NCBI RefSeq assembly: GCF_024385505.1
Contig: NZ_JANFLT010000005.1
Location: 558,001 to 622,000 of the forward strand
Length of the DNA: 64,000 nucleotides
Direction: 5' to 3'
Source: Arthrobacter zhaoxinii
GTDB lineage: Bacteria; Actinomycetota; Actinomycetes; Actinomycetales; Micrococcaceae
Made by a program: the position numbers and the translations under genes. Under the pieces are notes generated by a model. That model was not told where the DNA came from and made no database searches. It saw only the letters and a program-made list of their open reading frames with translations. Below are positions 42,350 to 50,928 of the stretch, in pieces. Each line of letters opens with the position of its first letter. The first letter of the stretch is position 1.

Positions 42350-43852
42350 CTAGATCTTTCGGCGGATCAGCGCCAGGAACATGGCGTCAGTGGCGTGGAT
42401 GTGCGGCCACAGCTGGGCGGTGGATTCATGGCCCGCCTCCAGTGCGCCGGGCAGGCTGACGGCGTCGAGGGCAGCACCGGCGTCGAGCAGCTCCAGGTCG
42501 TTACGTTTGCGCATCACATCGGCGACGACGGCGGTGGTCTCGGCCGGGTGCGGTGAGCACGTCACGTAGGCCACCACTCCCCCGGGCTTAACCGCATCCA
42601 CGGCGGTGGTGAGCAGTTCGCGCTGCAGGATGCCGAGCTCGCCGACGTCGGTGGGCTTGCGGCGCCAGCGGGACTCCGGACGGCGGCGCAGGGCCCCCAG
42701 GCCGGTGCACGGAGCGTCCACGAGAATCCGGTCGAAGGTTTCCGGGTAGTCCTCGGCGATGGTGCGGCCGTCTCCGGTGCGCACGTTCCAGGTCTCCCCC
42801 GGCACCGCGTCCAGCGCCTGGCGGACCAGCTGCGCCCGGTGCGGAGCGGGCTCATTGGCCAGCAGCACGGCTCCGGATTCGTGCGCGAGGGCGGCCAGCA
42901 GAGCGGCCTTGCCGCCGGGGCCGGCGCACATGTCCAGCCACTTTTCCACGCCGTCTTCATCCACGGAAGCACCGCCGAGGTCCAGTTCGGCCAGGGCGCG
43001 TGCCACCAGCTGCGAGCCGGCGTCCTGCACCCGGGTGGTGCCGGCGCGGACCGAGTCCAGCCGGCCGACGTCGCCGGCGGAGAACAGTGCGGAGTCCTTC
43101 ACGAGCTCGCCGTCCACGGCTCCGGCGGCACGGGCCTCATCGAGGTTTCCGAGTCCGGGCAGGGCGACCAGGTTCACGACCGGGGCGTCGTTGTCGGCGC
43201 GCAGCAGGTCGGTGATTTCGTCGACGCTGCGTCCGTGCGCCACCAGGGACTGGCGCAGGGCACGGACAATCCATTCCGGGTGCGCGTGCTCGATGGCGGA
43301 GCGCTTCACGGCGTCGGTTTCACCCTCGGTGAGGATCTGCACCCACTCGTCCAGGCTGCGGGCGGAGACCTTGCGCAGCACCGCGTTGATCAGTGCCGAC
43401 GGTCCGGCGCCGATGACGGCGCGGGCCAGGCCCACGGTCTGGTCAAGGGCGGCATGGGCCGGCACGCGCATGGCCAGCAGCTGGTGCGTGCCGATGCGGA
43501 GGGCGTCCAGGACGGCGGGGTCCAGCCGTTCCAGCGGGCGGTCCACGCACTTGGCGAGGATGGCGTCATAGGTTCCCTGGCCGCGCAGTGCCCCGTAGGC
43601 CAGCTCAGTGGCGAAGCCGGCGTCGCGCTTGTCCAGCCGGTGCTTGCGGATGCTCTTGGGCAGCACAAGGTTGGCGTAGGCGTCCTCGCCGGAGACGGCG
43701 CGGAGCACCTCGAAGGCAACCAGCCGGGCCGGATCAGCGGCACGGGTGCGCTGGCCGGGGGCGGAAGCGGTCCGGGTCTTGACGGCGGCGCGGCGGCGTT
43801 CGTGGCCCTTGTCGTTACGGTGTTTGTTGGGCTGGTCGGGCTGGGGGGTCAT
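42350..43852 (-). CDS. rsmB: 16S rRNA m5C967 methyltransferase RsmB
   Basis: A 500-residue protein: a basic low-complexity N-terminus, a NusB-like domain ([50 protein letters not shown]), and a SAM methyltransferase domain with [36 protein letters not shown] (catalytic Cys) and [13 protein letters not shown] (second Cys). Its start overlaps the fmt stop by 4 bp. Confidence 0.95.
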   Translation of the reverse strand: MTPQPDQPNKHRNDKGHERRRAAVKTRTASAPGQRTRAADPARLVAFEVLRAVSGEDAYANLVLPKSIRKHRLDKRDAGFATELAYGALRGQGTYDAILAKCVDRPLERLDPAVLDALRIGTHQLLAMRVPAHAALDQTVGLARAVIGAGPSALINAVLRKVSARSLDEWVQILTEGETDAVKRSAIEHAHPEWIVRALRQSLVAHGRSVDEITDLLRADNDAPVVNLVALPGLGNLDEARAAGAVDGELVKDSALFSAGDVGRLDSVRAGTTRVQDAGSQLVARALAELDLGGASVDEDGVEKWLDMCAGPGGKAALLAALAHESGAVLLANEPAPHRAQLVRQALDAVPGETWNVRTGDGRTIAEDYPETFDRILVDAPCTGLGALRRRPESRWRRKPTDVGELGILQRELLTTAVDAVKPGGVVAYVTCSPHPAETTAVVADVMRKRNDLELLDAGAALDAVSLPGALEAGHESTAQLWPHIHATDAMFLALIRRKI

Positions 43853-44784
43853 TCGAAGACCACGTCCTCACGGTTGGCGAGGCCACGGGCCCAGTCGGCC
43901 CCCGGCATCATTTTTTTGCCTGCGGGCTGGACACGCAGCAGTTCGAGTCCGTGTGAGCCGGTGCCCACGACGGCGGCGGCGTCCCCGCCGCCGGTGAAGC
44001 GGACCTGGCCGGGGCGCAGGTCGGTGACGTCGGAGCGCAGCTGTGCAGCTCCGATCTTGAACCGGGCGCCGTCCCAGGTCGTCCAGGCGCCGGGTTCGGG
44101 CGTGACGCCGTTGATGCGGCGGCGGATGGCCAGGGCGGGCTGCTGCCAGTCCACGCGGGCATCGTCAATGCTGAGCTTGGGTGCCAGGGTGATGTCGCCC
44201 TGCTGCGGCACGGGCACGGCCGCGCCCGCATCGATCGCGCTGAGGGTCTGTGCCAGCAGCACGGCGCCGGAATGCGAGAGGCGTTCCAGCAGGTCGCCGC
44301 TGGTGTCCTCGGGCCGCACCGTTTCGGTGAGCGTGCCGTACACCGGGCCGGTGTCCAGTCCGGCTTCGAGCAGGAAGGTCGAGGCCCCGGTGATGTCGTC
44401 CCCCGCGATGACGGCGTGCTGCACGGGAGCGGCACCGCGCCAGGCAGGCAGCAGGGAGAAGTGCAGGTTGATCCAGCCGTGCTTCGGCACCGTCAATGCA
44501 CGGGCGGGCACCAGGGCACCGTACGCAACGATCGCGGCGACGTCGGGCTCCAGCGCGCCAATGGCGGCGATCGCTTCGTCGTCCACCTTCGCCGCGCGGA
44601 TCACCGGCAGGCCCAGCTCCTGGGCGCGGGCGGCCACCGGCGACGGCGTCAGGACCTTCTTGCGGCCCAGCGGCGCGTCCGGACGGGTAAGGACGCCGAC
44701 GACGTCGAACCCGGCGTCAATCAGTGCGTTCAGGGACGGCACGGCCACCGCGGGGGTGCCGGCGAACAGGACTCGCAGTGTCAC
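43849..44784 (-). CDS. fmt: Methionyl-tRNA formyltransferase
   Basis: A 311-residue protein that formylates initiator Met-tRNA with 10-formyl-THF. RVLFAGTPAVAVPSLNALI opens the family; INLHFSLLPAWRGAAPVQHAVIAGDDITG holds the catalytic Asn-His-Asp set; the C-terminal tRNA-binding beta-barrel follows (ARVDWQQPALAIRRRINGVTPEPGAWT). It starts at GTG 44784, 6 bp after def. Confidence 0.97.
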   Translation of the reverse strand: MTLRVLFAGTPAVAVPSLNALIDAGFDVVGVLTRPDAPLGRKKVLTPSPVAARAQELGLPVIRAAKVDDEAIAAIGALEPDVAAIVAYGALVPARALTVPKHGWINLHFSLLPAWRGAAPVQHAVIAGDDITGASTFLLEAGLDTGPVYGTLTETVRPEDTSGDLLERLSHSGAVLLAQTLSAIDAGAAVPVPQQGDITLAPKLSIDDARVDWQQPALAIRRRINGVTPEPGAWTTWDGARFKIGAAQLRSDVTDLRPGQVRFTGGGDAAAVVGTGSHGLELLRVQPAGKKMMPGADWARGLANREDVVFE

Positions 44785-44790
44785 GCTTAC

Positions 44791-45393
44791 CTAAGCTCCG
44801 GCCTGGGTGCCGAAGGTGCCTTTGGCAGCGGCGGCCTGGCCGAAGGTGCCGAAGCTGGAACCCACGCTTTGGGCGCGCAGGGCCACGGTGCGGTCCGCGA
44901 CGGCGTCGTATTCGCGCTGCCGGATGGCCCGCAGGGCTTCCTTACGGTGTTCGCCTTCGAGCCGGTCGATGTAGAGCGACCCGTTCAGGTGGTCCGTCTC
45001 GTGCTGGAAGCAGCGGGCGAGCATGCCCTCACCCTCGATGCTGATCGGGTTGCCGTGCAGGTCGACGCCGGTGACCCGGGCCCAGCGGAAGCGCGGGGCC
45101 GGGTAGCCGAGTCCGGGGATGGACAGGCAGCCCTCCAAGTGGTCCGGCTGGAGGTCTTCGCTGAGTTCCAGGACCGGATTCACGACGTGGCCCGACTGGC
45201 CGTCGACACTGTAGGTGAAGACCCGAAGACTGACGCCGACCTGCGGCGCAGCCAGTCCCGCCCCTTCCACGTCCTCCATGGTCTCCTCCATGTCCGCTAC
45301 CAGCTTCGCCAGTTCGGGGCCGAAGTCGGTCACGTCTTCGGCGCGGGTCCGCAGGACCGGGTCGCCGAGCGTGCGGATAGTCAGGATGGCCAT
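44791..45393 (-). CDS. def: Peptide deformylase
   Basis: A 200-residue metallohydrolase removing the N-formyl group. The three motifs are GAGLAAPQVGVSLRVF, EGCLSIPGL and QHETDHLNGSLYIDRL (H-E-T-D-H). The C-terminal 30 residues are an actinobacterial extension. AAGGAAC lies 8 nt before the ATG. First of def-fmt-rsmB-rpe. Confidence 0.97.
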   Translation of the reverse strand: MAILTIRTLGDPVLRTRAEDVTDFGPELAKLVADMEETMEDVEGAGLAAPQVGVSLRVFTYSVDGQSGHVVNPVLELSEDLQPDHLEGCLSIPGLGYPAPRFRWARVTGVDLHGNPISIEGEGMLARCFQHETDHLNGSLYIDRLEGEHRKEALRAIRQREYDAVADRTVALRAQSVGSSFGTFGQAAAAKGTFGTQAGA

Positions 45394-45467
45394 TGGAGTT
45401 TCGTTCCTTACTGTTGCTGCATGGGATCGGAATCCAGTCTAGTTGGCTCCGCTGCTGACCGGGACGA

Positions 45468-46397
45468 TCAGGGCTGCGGAGCGCCTGCCGGCACTGAAGT
45501 CTGCGGATCTGCGGTCTCTGGAAGTGCAGCCTGCGGGGCAGGGGTTTCATGTGCGCCCACCGGGGGCGGCGGCACGGGAAGCAGGGCACGGCCGGCGGCA
45601 ACGGCGTCGATGCTGGTCTGCCAGACCCGCCGCAGCGCACAGAACTTGAACCAGTGCTGGGGCAGCACGTCCGGGTTGGCCCGCATGGGACGCACCTCGG
45701 TCTGTCCAACGGCGACTCCGAGCAGCAGCGGGTCCTGGCCGTATGCCCACGGCTCCCAGGTGCCGGCAGCGGCGTCGACCAGGGATTCCTGTGCTTTCAT
45801 GCCTGCAACCAGCTGCATAACTACTTTGTCATCCAGCTGTTTGACCTGGCCGTCGCGGTCAGTGTTCTTGGTTTTGTAGTCGATCAGGCAAAGCCGGCCG
45901 CCGATGCGCGCCACGAGGTCCAGGGTGCCTGCGTAGCCGAGTTCGGCATTCCACACGGTGATTTCCGGGGCGATGGGCTGGACGTCGTAGAGCTTCCACC
46001 ATTCATCGAACCGGTCCGCGAACTGGTGCTCTCCGCGGGCGGCCAGGTCCTCGCGGGCGCGTTCAACTTCATGCGGCCGGTCCAGGGCACGGAGCGCCAC
46101 CTGTTCGCAGTAGAAGTGGACGCGTGTACCCCGCTGGGCAGCGGCGTCGCGGTAGCGTTCGGAGGCCGAGGACGCTTCCTTCACTACGGAACGCAGCTGC
46201 GACGGGCTGCCGAGCGCGGCGGTGAGCTTGGGATCCTTCACGACGGCGGAGGCCGCCATATAGCTGTGCCAGCCGTCCAGCGAGGTGGAGCCCTGCGAAA
46301 TCACCGTGGTGATGGACGGGACCGTGGGCGGCTCGGAAAGCGACCGCGAATACATGCGGCCGTATTCGGTGGCGTGGGCCAGTGCTGGTTCAGTCAT
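45468..46397 (-). CDS. PD-(D/E)XK nuclease-like protein
   Basis: A 309-residue protein. TVPSITTVISQGSTSLDGWHSYMAASA, GTRVHFYCEQVALRAL (helix with Glu), APEITVWNAELGYAGTLDLVARIGGRLCLIDYKTKN give the PD-(D/E)XK core: Glu, then G-T-L-D, then I-D-Y-K-T. The C-terminal tail is Pro/Ala rich. The AGG is only 1 nt from ATG 46397; CAGACT lies 6 nt before the same ATG, so it may be leaderless. It lies upstream of def but 75 bp away; the role may be in DNA repair. Confidence 0.82.
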   Translation of the reverse strand: MTEPALAHATEYGRMYSRSLSEPPTVPSITTVISQGSTSLDGWHSYMAASAVVKDPKLTAALGSPSQLRSVVKEASSASERYRDAAAQRGTRVHFYCEQVALRALDRPHEVERAREDLAARGEHQFADRFDEWWKLYDVQPIAPEITVWNAELGYAGTLDLVARIGGRLCLIDYKTKNTDRDGQVKQLDDKVVMQLVAGMKAQESLVDAAAGTWEPWAYGQDPLLLGVAVGQTEVRPMRANPDVLPQHWFKFCALRRVWQTSIDAVAAGRALLPVPPPPVGAHETPAPQAALPETADPQTSVPAGAPQP

Positions 46398-46451
46398 ACC
46401 TCCAGTCTGCCACCCGGCGGGGACAGTCGGCTTTCAGCGACCCGTCGGCGA

Positions 46452-47117
46452 CTACCGGCTTCCGCCTGCACGGACCCGGTCCGTAACGGCGTCGACGCGG
46501 CTTCGAATCTCGTCCTTGTCCCCGACTAATCCGAAAGGAGGGCCGTCGTCGGTAGTGCCCCACGGCACGAGTACGTCAAAGTCCAGATCACGGACCAGAG
46601 CGAGGCTGTCGAGGTAATCACCTCGAAGGTGCTCGTCAAGAATCACGGCTTTCCACTCGCCGTGCTCAATCCAGATAAAGTCCCCGGTGAACAGGAACCG
46701 CCTGTCCCCGTTGTCCCATAAGTAGCTTGTTGTGCCCGCAGTGTGTCCCGGCGTCGGAATTACCTCCAGGTCTTCTCCGATCATCTGACGCCGGTCAAAC
46801 ACGGCGGACACTGGAAGTGAACCGGCCACCTCGGCACGGTCTCGTTCATGGACGTATACGGGGATGTTCAACTCCGGCATTCCGTACATCGCTTCGTGGG
46901 CATGGTTGATCAGCAGCCGGGCAGCTCCGCCCCGGTCCATGATGGCCTCCGCGGAGCTGTTTACGCCCGGCGAGTTGTAAACAATCAAGTTGCCGCCGGG
47001 GCGCTCGAGGACGAAGGATCGAAGCAGCACATTGTGCTGATAGGGCAGGCGCACGGCGGGCGTGGCAAGCAGCCCGTCCAGGGGCGCGTGCAACGGGCTG
47101 GTTTCCGAAAGGGTCAC
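46452..47117 (-). CDS. MBL-fold metallo-hydrolase, divergent metal site
   Basis: A 221-residue protein of the metallo-beta-lactamase fold. The usual T-H-x-H-x-D-H motif reads LINHAHEAMYGM, so the Asp and third His are missing; DLEVIPTPGHTAGTTSYLW, FLFTGDFIWI and FDVLVPWGTTDDG follow in the normal order. It starts at GTG 47117 with GGAG 7 nt upstream; the frame is open upstream through a tRNA gene and was not used. Catalytic activity is uncertain. Confidence 0.8.
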   Translation of the reverse strand: MTLSETSPLHAPLDGLLATPAVRLPYQHNVLLRSFVLERPGGNLIVYNSPGVNSSAEAIMDRGGAARLLINHAHEAMYGMPELNIPVYVHERDRAEVAGSLPVSAVFDRRQMIGEDLEVIPTPGHTAGTTSYLWDNGDRRFLFTGDFIWIEHGEWKAVILDEHLRGDYLDSLALVRDLDFDVLVPWGTTDDGPPFGLVGDKDEIRSRVDAVTDRVRAGGSR

Positions 47118-47198
47118 TATTGGCTCCGTAGCTGGGTCCGTAGTCTGGATGCAGGACCCATAACTACGCCTCACGAAGAGCCGGCGCCAGATAGACGC

Positions 47199-47234
47199 AA
47201 AAAAGCCGCCACCTTCCCGAAGGAAAGTGACGGC
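47199..47234 (-). terminator. Rho-independent terminator of tRNA-Val(CAC)
   Basis: A 13-bp stem with two mismatches (GCCGTCACTTTCC to GGAAGGTGGCGGC, loop TTCG) followed by six T on the minus strand, just downstream of the tRNA. Confidence 0.85.
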
Positions 47235-47244
47235 CTGTGAAGGG

Positions 47245-47316
47245 TGGGCGATACTGGGTTCGAACCAGTGACCTCTTCGGTGTGAACGAAGCGCGCTACC
47301 ACTGCGCCAATCGCCC
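47245..47316 (-). tRNA. tRNA-Val (anticodon CAC)
   Basis: 72 nt, acceptor arms GGGCGAT and ATCGCCC, D-arm GCGC, anticodon loop TTCACAC (CAC), T-arm ACTGG-TTCGAAC-CCAGT, discriminator A. No CCA is encoded. It faces away from the tRNA array. Confidence 0.96.
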
Positions 47317-47366
47317 TTCTCTGCTAAATCGCGTCGATGCGCCCGGAAGCACTCCAACGTGTAAAG

Positions 47367-47395
47367 ATGCTAGCCCACATCCGGCGCGAGTCCAA
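47367..47395 (-). promoter_or_regulatory. Promoter of tRNA-Val(CAC)
   Basis: On the minus strand TTGGAC and TAGCAT are separated by 17 bp, about 50 bp before the tRNA. Confidence 0.6.
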
Positions 47396-47418
47396 ACCAG
47401 CGCTGATCCCGGGGCCGA

Positions 47419-47446
47419 TTGGACGAACCCGCAAACGTCCTATAGA
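47419..47446 (+). promoter_or_regulatory. Promoter of the tRNA array
   Basis: TTGGAC, 16 bp, TATAGA; followed by GTTTTT. It lies about 80 bp before the first tRNA-Gly and shares the TTGGAC -35 with the divergent tRNA-Val promoter. Confidence 0.6.
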
Positions 47447-47527
47447 GTTTTTCTTCGTTGGAAAGCGGGGGTTCGCCGCGGAAAGCGCAAGCATTCCGGG
47501 GCACTTAGCACCTCGACTCATCAACAT

Positions 47528-47601
47528 GCGGACGTAGCTCAGCTGGCTAGAGCACCACCTTGCCAAGGTGGATGTCGCGGGTTCGAATCCCGTCGTCCGC
47601 T
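47528..47601 (+). tRNA. tRNA-Gly (anticodon GCC), copy 1
   Basis: 74 nt; acceptor arms GCGGACG and CGTCCGC, anticodon loop TTGCCAA, T-arm GCGGG-TTCGAAT-CCCGT. Identical to copies 2 and 3. Confidence 0.97.
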
Positions 47602-47672
47602 CGCAAGTCACTGTACAAGCCGCTCCCGGTTGTTTACGGGTTCGGTTCTCCAAAGCTTTATGCGGCGGTTAC

Positions 47673-47743
47673 GGTGGGGTGGCCGAGAGGCGAGGCAGCG
47701 GCCTGCAAAGCCGTATACGCGGGTTCGAATCCCGTCCCCACCT
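47673..47743 (+). tRNA. tRNA-Cys (anticodon GCA)
   Basis: 71 nt; acceptor arms GGTGGGG and CCCCACC, anticodon loop CTGCAAA, T-arm GCGGG-TTCGAAT-CCCGT. Confidence 0.97.
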
Positions 47744-47774
47744 CCACAGTGGATTGTAAAGAACCCATTTATGG

Positions 47775-47846
47775 GCGCGATTGGCGCAGCGGTAGCGCGC
47801 TTCCCTGACACGGAAGAGGTCACTGGTTCGATCCCAGTATCGCGCA
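47775..47846 (+). tRNA. tRNA-Val (anticodon GAC), copy 1
   Basis: 72 nt; acceptor arms GCGCGAT and ATCGCGC, anticodon loop CTGACAC. Followed at 47852-47868 by a 7-bp hairpin (AGTACTG) and a T-rich stretch. Confidence 0.97.
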
Positions 47847-47874
47847 CGAATAGTACTGTTTCAGTACTTTTCTT

Positions 47875-47948
47875 GCGGACGTAGCTCAGCTGGCTAGAGC
47901 ACCACCTTGCCAAGGTGGATGTCGCGGGTTCGAATCCCGTCGTCCGCT
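47875..47948 (+). tRNA. tRNA-Gly (anticodon GCC), copy 2
   Basis: 74 nt, identical to copy 1. With the preceding Val it forms a Val-Gly unit that is repeated downstream. Confidence 0.97.
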
Positions 47949-48004
47949 CTCCCTTCTGCTTATGGTTTTCCAGGAGTAATCCTGAACGGGCCGAGCAGTT
48001 TAGG

Positions 48005-48076
48005 GCGCGATTGGCGCAGCGGTAGCGCGCTTCCCTGACACGGAAGAGGTCACTGGTTCGATCCCAGTATCGCGCA
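48005..48076 (+). tRNA. tRNA-Val (anticodon GAC), copy 2
   Basis: 72 nt, identical to copy 1. Followed at 48080-48093 by a small hairpin (ACAGT-TTCG-ACTGT) and TTTTATT. Confidence 0.97.
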
Positions 48077-48101
48077 CGGACAGTTTCGACTGTTTTTATT
48101 T

Positions 48102-48175
48102 GCGGACGTAGCTCAGCTGGCTAGAGCACCACCTTGCCAAGGTGGATGTCGCGGGTTCGAATCCCGTCGTCCGCT
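48102..48175 (+). tRNA. tRNA-Gly (anticodon GCC), copy 3
   Basis: 74 nt, identical to copies 1 and 2; the last tRNA of the array. Confidence 0.97.
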
Positions 48176-48197
48176 CTCCCCCGGCTTTGACCGCCGG

Positions 48198-48233
48198 AAA
48201 AGAAGGAACAGGTTTTTGCCTGTTCCTTCTTTT
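48198..48233 (+). terminator. Rho-independent terminator of the tRNA array
   Basis: A perfect 15-bp stem (AAAAGAAGGAACAGG) with loop TTTTTG; the right arm ends in TTTT. Confidence 0.92.
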
Positions 48234-48404
48234 GTTTAAGCGTCTCCTCCACAAGGCCGACCCCCGGGCGCCAAATGTAAGTTTGCTTATTAGTTCTCCT
48301 ACGCATAAAGTCTTTCGAGTAGAGAAAATGTCGACATGGTTTCAGTAGCGGGATCAAAGTTGCATGGCCGTCAGGCCGCTCACACCACTACTTAGGAGAC
48401 CCAC

Positions 48405-48689
48405 ATGGCGAATACGCAGACTCACAACGATCACAACACCACCGTTCGCAACGCCAACGACATCAAGGTGTCCACTCGGACCCTCGAATTCGCCGTTTAC
48501 GTCCTGGCGGTTATCGCCACGGTCATCACGGCTGCAGTTGTCGGCGACAACGCCAGCGAAAACGGCCTTGACGCGTTCAACGCCGCACAGGCAATGGAAT
48601 ACATCACCTTCCTCACGGTCGGTCTGATGGTTGCCCGCGGCCTGGCCAAGTCCGGCCACCGCGGACACAGCAACAACAACAACGCGTAA
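48405..48689 (+). CDS. Small membrane protein, unknown
   Basis: A 94-residue protein with a polar N-terminus rich in Asn, Thr and His, helices LEFAVYVLAVIATVITAAVV and YITFLTVGLMVARGLA, and a His/Asn-rich tail ending in five residues NNNNA. TAGGAG lies 7 nt before the ATG. Preceded by a long leader (about 165 bp) and followed by a strong terminator, so it is a stand-alone transcript, probably well expressed. Confidence 0.72.
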   Translation: MANTQTHNDHNTTVRNANDIKVSTRTLEFAVYVLAVIATVITAAVVGDNASENGLDAFNAAQAMEYITFLTVGLMVARGLAKSGHRGHSNNNNA

Positions 48690-48715
48690 CCAGCGTTGAC
48701 CGGCCCTGTGCCGGT

Positions 48716-48763
48716 AAAACAATTCCGGCGCGGCACCCACGGGTGCTGCGCCGGAATTGTTTT
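48716..48763 (+). terminator. Strong rho-independent terminator
   Basis: A 22-bp stem with one mismatch, left arm starting AAAACAATTCCGGCGC and right arm ending GCGCCGGAATTGTTTT. Confidence 0.92.
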
Positions 48764-48783
48764 AACTGCCTAGAGTGTCGTCC

Positions 48784-49761
48784 ATGGACATCCGCCCGCT
48801 GGACCTCACTGATGATGCCGGCATGGCTGCTGCGTACCGCGTTGAGTGCGCAGCCAACCAAAATGTCCGGACCGGATGGACTCCCCTCGGCCGGGAAGCA
48901 CGCATTCTCGGGTGGCGCACACCCAACGGCTGGCAGAATCGCCTCGTCGGTGCCTGGAACGGGGCCACGCTGCTTGGCTTTGCTGCCGGGATGAATTCAG
49001 TGGACACTCCGGACACCACATGGATATTCGTCTGGGTCGATCCTGCCCACCAGAATACGGGAGTTGGATCCGCACTGGCCCGTGCAGCGGAAGATGCGAG
49101 TCCGGCGTCGACCATGAGGTTCGTGGCAAGCGCCTGCCGCTCCACCACAGCCGAAATCGATGCGCTCGCCCGGAAGTTCGCCTCCCCGCTGGGCAATACC
49201 GCGGCGACCACCGAAACCGTCGTCGAACTTGACCTCCGCGACGCACAGTTGACCGGCTCGACGACGGCGCCGGGCTATGAGATCTCGACGTACGTCAACG
49301 GCGTCCCGGAACGGTTCCGGGAACTAGTGGGACAAATCAAAGGCCTGGTGGATGCCGAGGCCCCCAACGGTGAGCTCGGCTGGGGCGAGACCCCGGTCTC
49401 CCCCGCTGAATACGCTGAAGAAATCGATCTGTGGGTGGCCCAGGGACACAGGGTCATTGAATCCATTGCCGTGGACCGGAACGGAAACGTGGCGGCGTGG
49501 ACCTGTTTGCTCGCCGCCGCCGATCCCGACCGCCCGGCGCAGATTGAGGGAACGCTCGTGGTTACCGGGCACCGCGGCCACGGTCTCGGGGCAGCTGTGA
49601 AGCTGGCGTCGCTGCACCGTGCTGTTGAAAGTGGAAATGTCTCAAGAGTCCGGACCAGCAGCGATGATCAGAATGTCTGGATGCGGTCCATCAACACCCG
49701 GCTTGGTTTTACGCCCGTCGAGACGGAGATCATCCTGCAGAAGAAAAACGTCAGGGCGTGA
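48784..49761 (+). CDS. Tandem GNAT acetyltransferase
   Basis: A 325-residue protein made of two GNAT domains. The first, from MDIRPLDLTDDAGMAAAYRVECAANQNVRTGW, has the acetyl-CoA loop IFVWVDPAHQNTGVGSALARAAE; the second has QIEGTLVVTGHRGHGLGAAVKLASLHRAVE and ends SRVRTSSDDQNVWMRSINTRLGFTPVETEI. This layout is that of mycothiol-synthase-like and Eis-like tandem enzymes, without specific residues to assign a substrate. ATG 48784 follows TAGAGT by 7 nt. Confidence 0.88.
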   Translation: MDIRPLDLTDDAGMAAAYRVECAANQNVRTGWTPLGREARILGWRTPNGWQNRLVGAWNGATLLGFAAGMNSVDTPDTTWIFVWVDPAHQNTGVGSALARAAEDASPASTMRFVASACRSTTAEIDALARKFASPLGNTAATTETVVELDLRDAQLTGSTTAPGYEISTYVNGVPERFRELVGQIKGLVDAEAPNGELGWGETPVSPAEYAEEIDLWVAQGHRVIESIAVDRNGNVAAWTCLLAAADPDRPAQIEGTLVVTGHRGHGLGAAVKLASLHRAVESGNVSRVRTSSDDQNVWMRSINTRLGFTPVETEIILQKKNVRA

Positions 49762-50248
49762 TCCGCTTCTGCTCCATATGGGCCGCATACAGGGTCTCCA
49801 GAGTGGAATGCAGCGGCCAGAACTGTGCGTTGGGAAGTGCAGCACCGGCGACGGCGGCCTCCAGATACGTCAGGTGGGTGATCCAACCGGGGCCGTAGGA
49901 ATCCACAAGAGTCCCGAGATCGTGATGCGCGAATTCCAGCAGTGTTCCGGCATCGGCGGTGCGCAGCCGGATGGCGATCCGGGAAACCGGTTCCTCCGGG
50001 AACTCCCAGGTCATGGCCAGCTTCTCCGGGCGGGCCATTTCCGTGACCACGCTGCGGGATAGGTAGCCTTCGCCGTGGTCGACGGCGACCGTTCCGCCGG
50101 TCCGCACGTCGCATTCGATCGGCCGGCCCAGCCATTGGGACAGCAACCCGGCATCGGTCAATCCGTTCCAGACGGCCTCAACCGGCGCGGTGAAGGACCA
50201 GACAATCCTCAGGGAACCATTGTCGACGGAGACGGAAGTCAGCGGCAT
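49751..50248 (-). CDS. SRPBCC (AHSA1-like) domain protein
   Basis: A 165-residue protein. LRIVWSFTAPVEAVWNGLTDAGLLSQWLGRPIECDVRTGGTVAVD opens an AHSA1-type START fold (W-x-x-L/W-T-x3-L-x2-W), ending AALPNAQFWPLHSTLETLYAAH. Convergent with the GNAT gene, overlapping by 11 bp. Likely binds a small hydrophobic ligand. Confidence 0.85.
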   Translation of the reverse strand: MPLTSVSVDNGSLRIVWSFTAPVEAVWNGLTDAGLLSQWLGRPIECDVRTGGTVAVDHGEGYLSRSVVTEMARPEKLAMTWEFPEEPVSRIAIRLRTADAGTLLEFAHHDLGTLVDSYGPGWITHLTYLEAAVAGAALPNAQFWPLHSTLETLYAAHMEQKRITP

Positions 50249-50285
50249 GGCCACGATTGTGGCACACCTCGGCGCCGGCCGCGGA

Positions 50286-50768
50286 TCAGGCCCTGAGCAC
50301 CTCGGCCAGGTCCTCGGCGGCAGAAAGATCCTCCAGCACCACTTGGTAGCGGTGGCTGCCGCCGTCGGAGAACGTCACGGCACCGGCGCCGCCCAGATTA
50401 AGCCTCGTCAGGGAACCGTGTGCGTGCCGTGTCACCGGCCAGTTCACCAATCCGGTATTCAGGCCGTGATCTTTGGCCACCGTGATGTCCTGTATGTTTT
50501 GGCGCTGAATGGAGCGCTTCCACAGAGGTCCTCTCAGGGTGGCGGCCTGCTGGTCCACCGCGACCGTGATCCGTGCAAGGAAGCACCACCAACCGGCGGC
50601 GAGCAGGAGTCCTGCGGCGGCTAAATACAACGGCCAGACGGAATCGGCAGCTGCCCCGACGGCCAACGCGCCGCCAACAGCCGCCAGGAAGGCACCGCCT
50701 CCCCACCGAAGCCATCCGGGCGGGCGCTCTACGAACCTGACGCCCCCGGCCAATCTCTGCGAAGCCAT
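50286..50768 (-). CDS. Membrane protein with PH-like C-terminal half
   Basis: A 160-residue protein with two helices (GGAFLAAVGGALAVGAAA, LYLAAAGLLLAAGWWCFL) near the N-terminus followed by a beta-rich domain ITVAVDQQAATLRGPLWKRSIQRQNIQDITVAKDHGL with the ordering seen in DUF3093/bacterial PH-like membrane proteins. Family assignment tentative. Confidence 0.6.
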   Translation of the reverse strand: MASQRLAGGVRFVERPPGWLRWGGGAFLAAVGGALAVGAAADSVWPLYLAAAGLLLAAGWWCFLARITVAVDQQAATLRGPLWKRSIQRQNIQDITVAKDHGLNTGLVNWPVTRHAHGSLTRLNLGGAGAVTFSDGGSHRYQVVLEDLSAAEDLAEVLRA

Positions 50769-50928
50769 GGTGCCCCCTTCTGCGTCTGCTCGGCTGGCTG
50801 CCGGCTGTCGATGTGCAAAACGGTACCGTCCACTTGCCTCGCTGGCGACCTAGGCAGCGGTGTCCTACTCTGTCACCGATTCCTGCCGCCGGGATGGCCT
50901 CCCGGATCCTCGTTGAAAGGAACCATCC

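Noticed and set aside
42839-44794. A 651-codon plus-strand open frame
   Set aside because: Antisense to rsmB and fmt, both intact; low-complexity product.
44272-45879. A 535-codon plus-strand open frame
   Set aside because: Antisense to fmt and def and part of the nuclease gene; no motifs.
47528-48175. Regular repeats that could suggest a CRISPR array
   Set aside because: The repeated units fold as tRNA-Gly and tRNA-Val with proper anticodons and arms.
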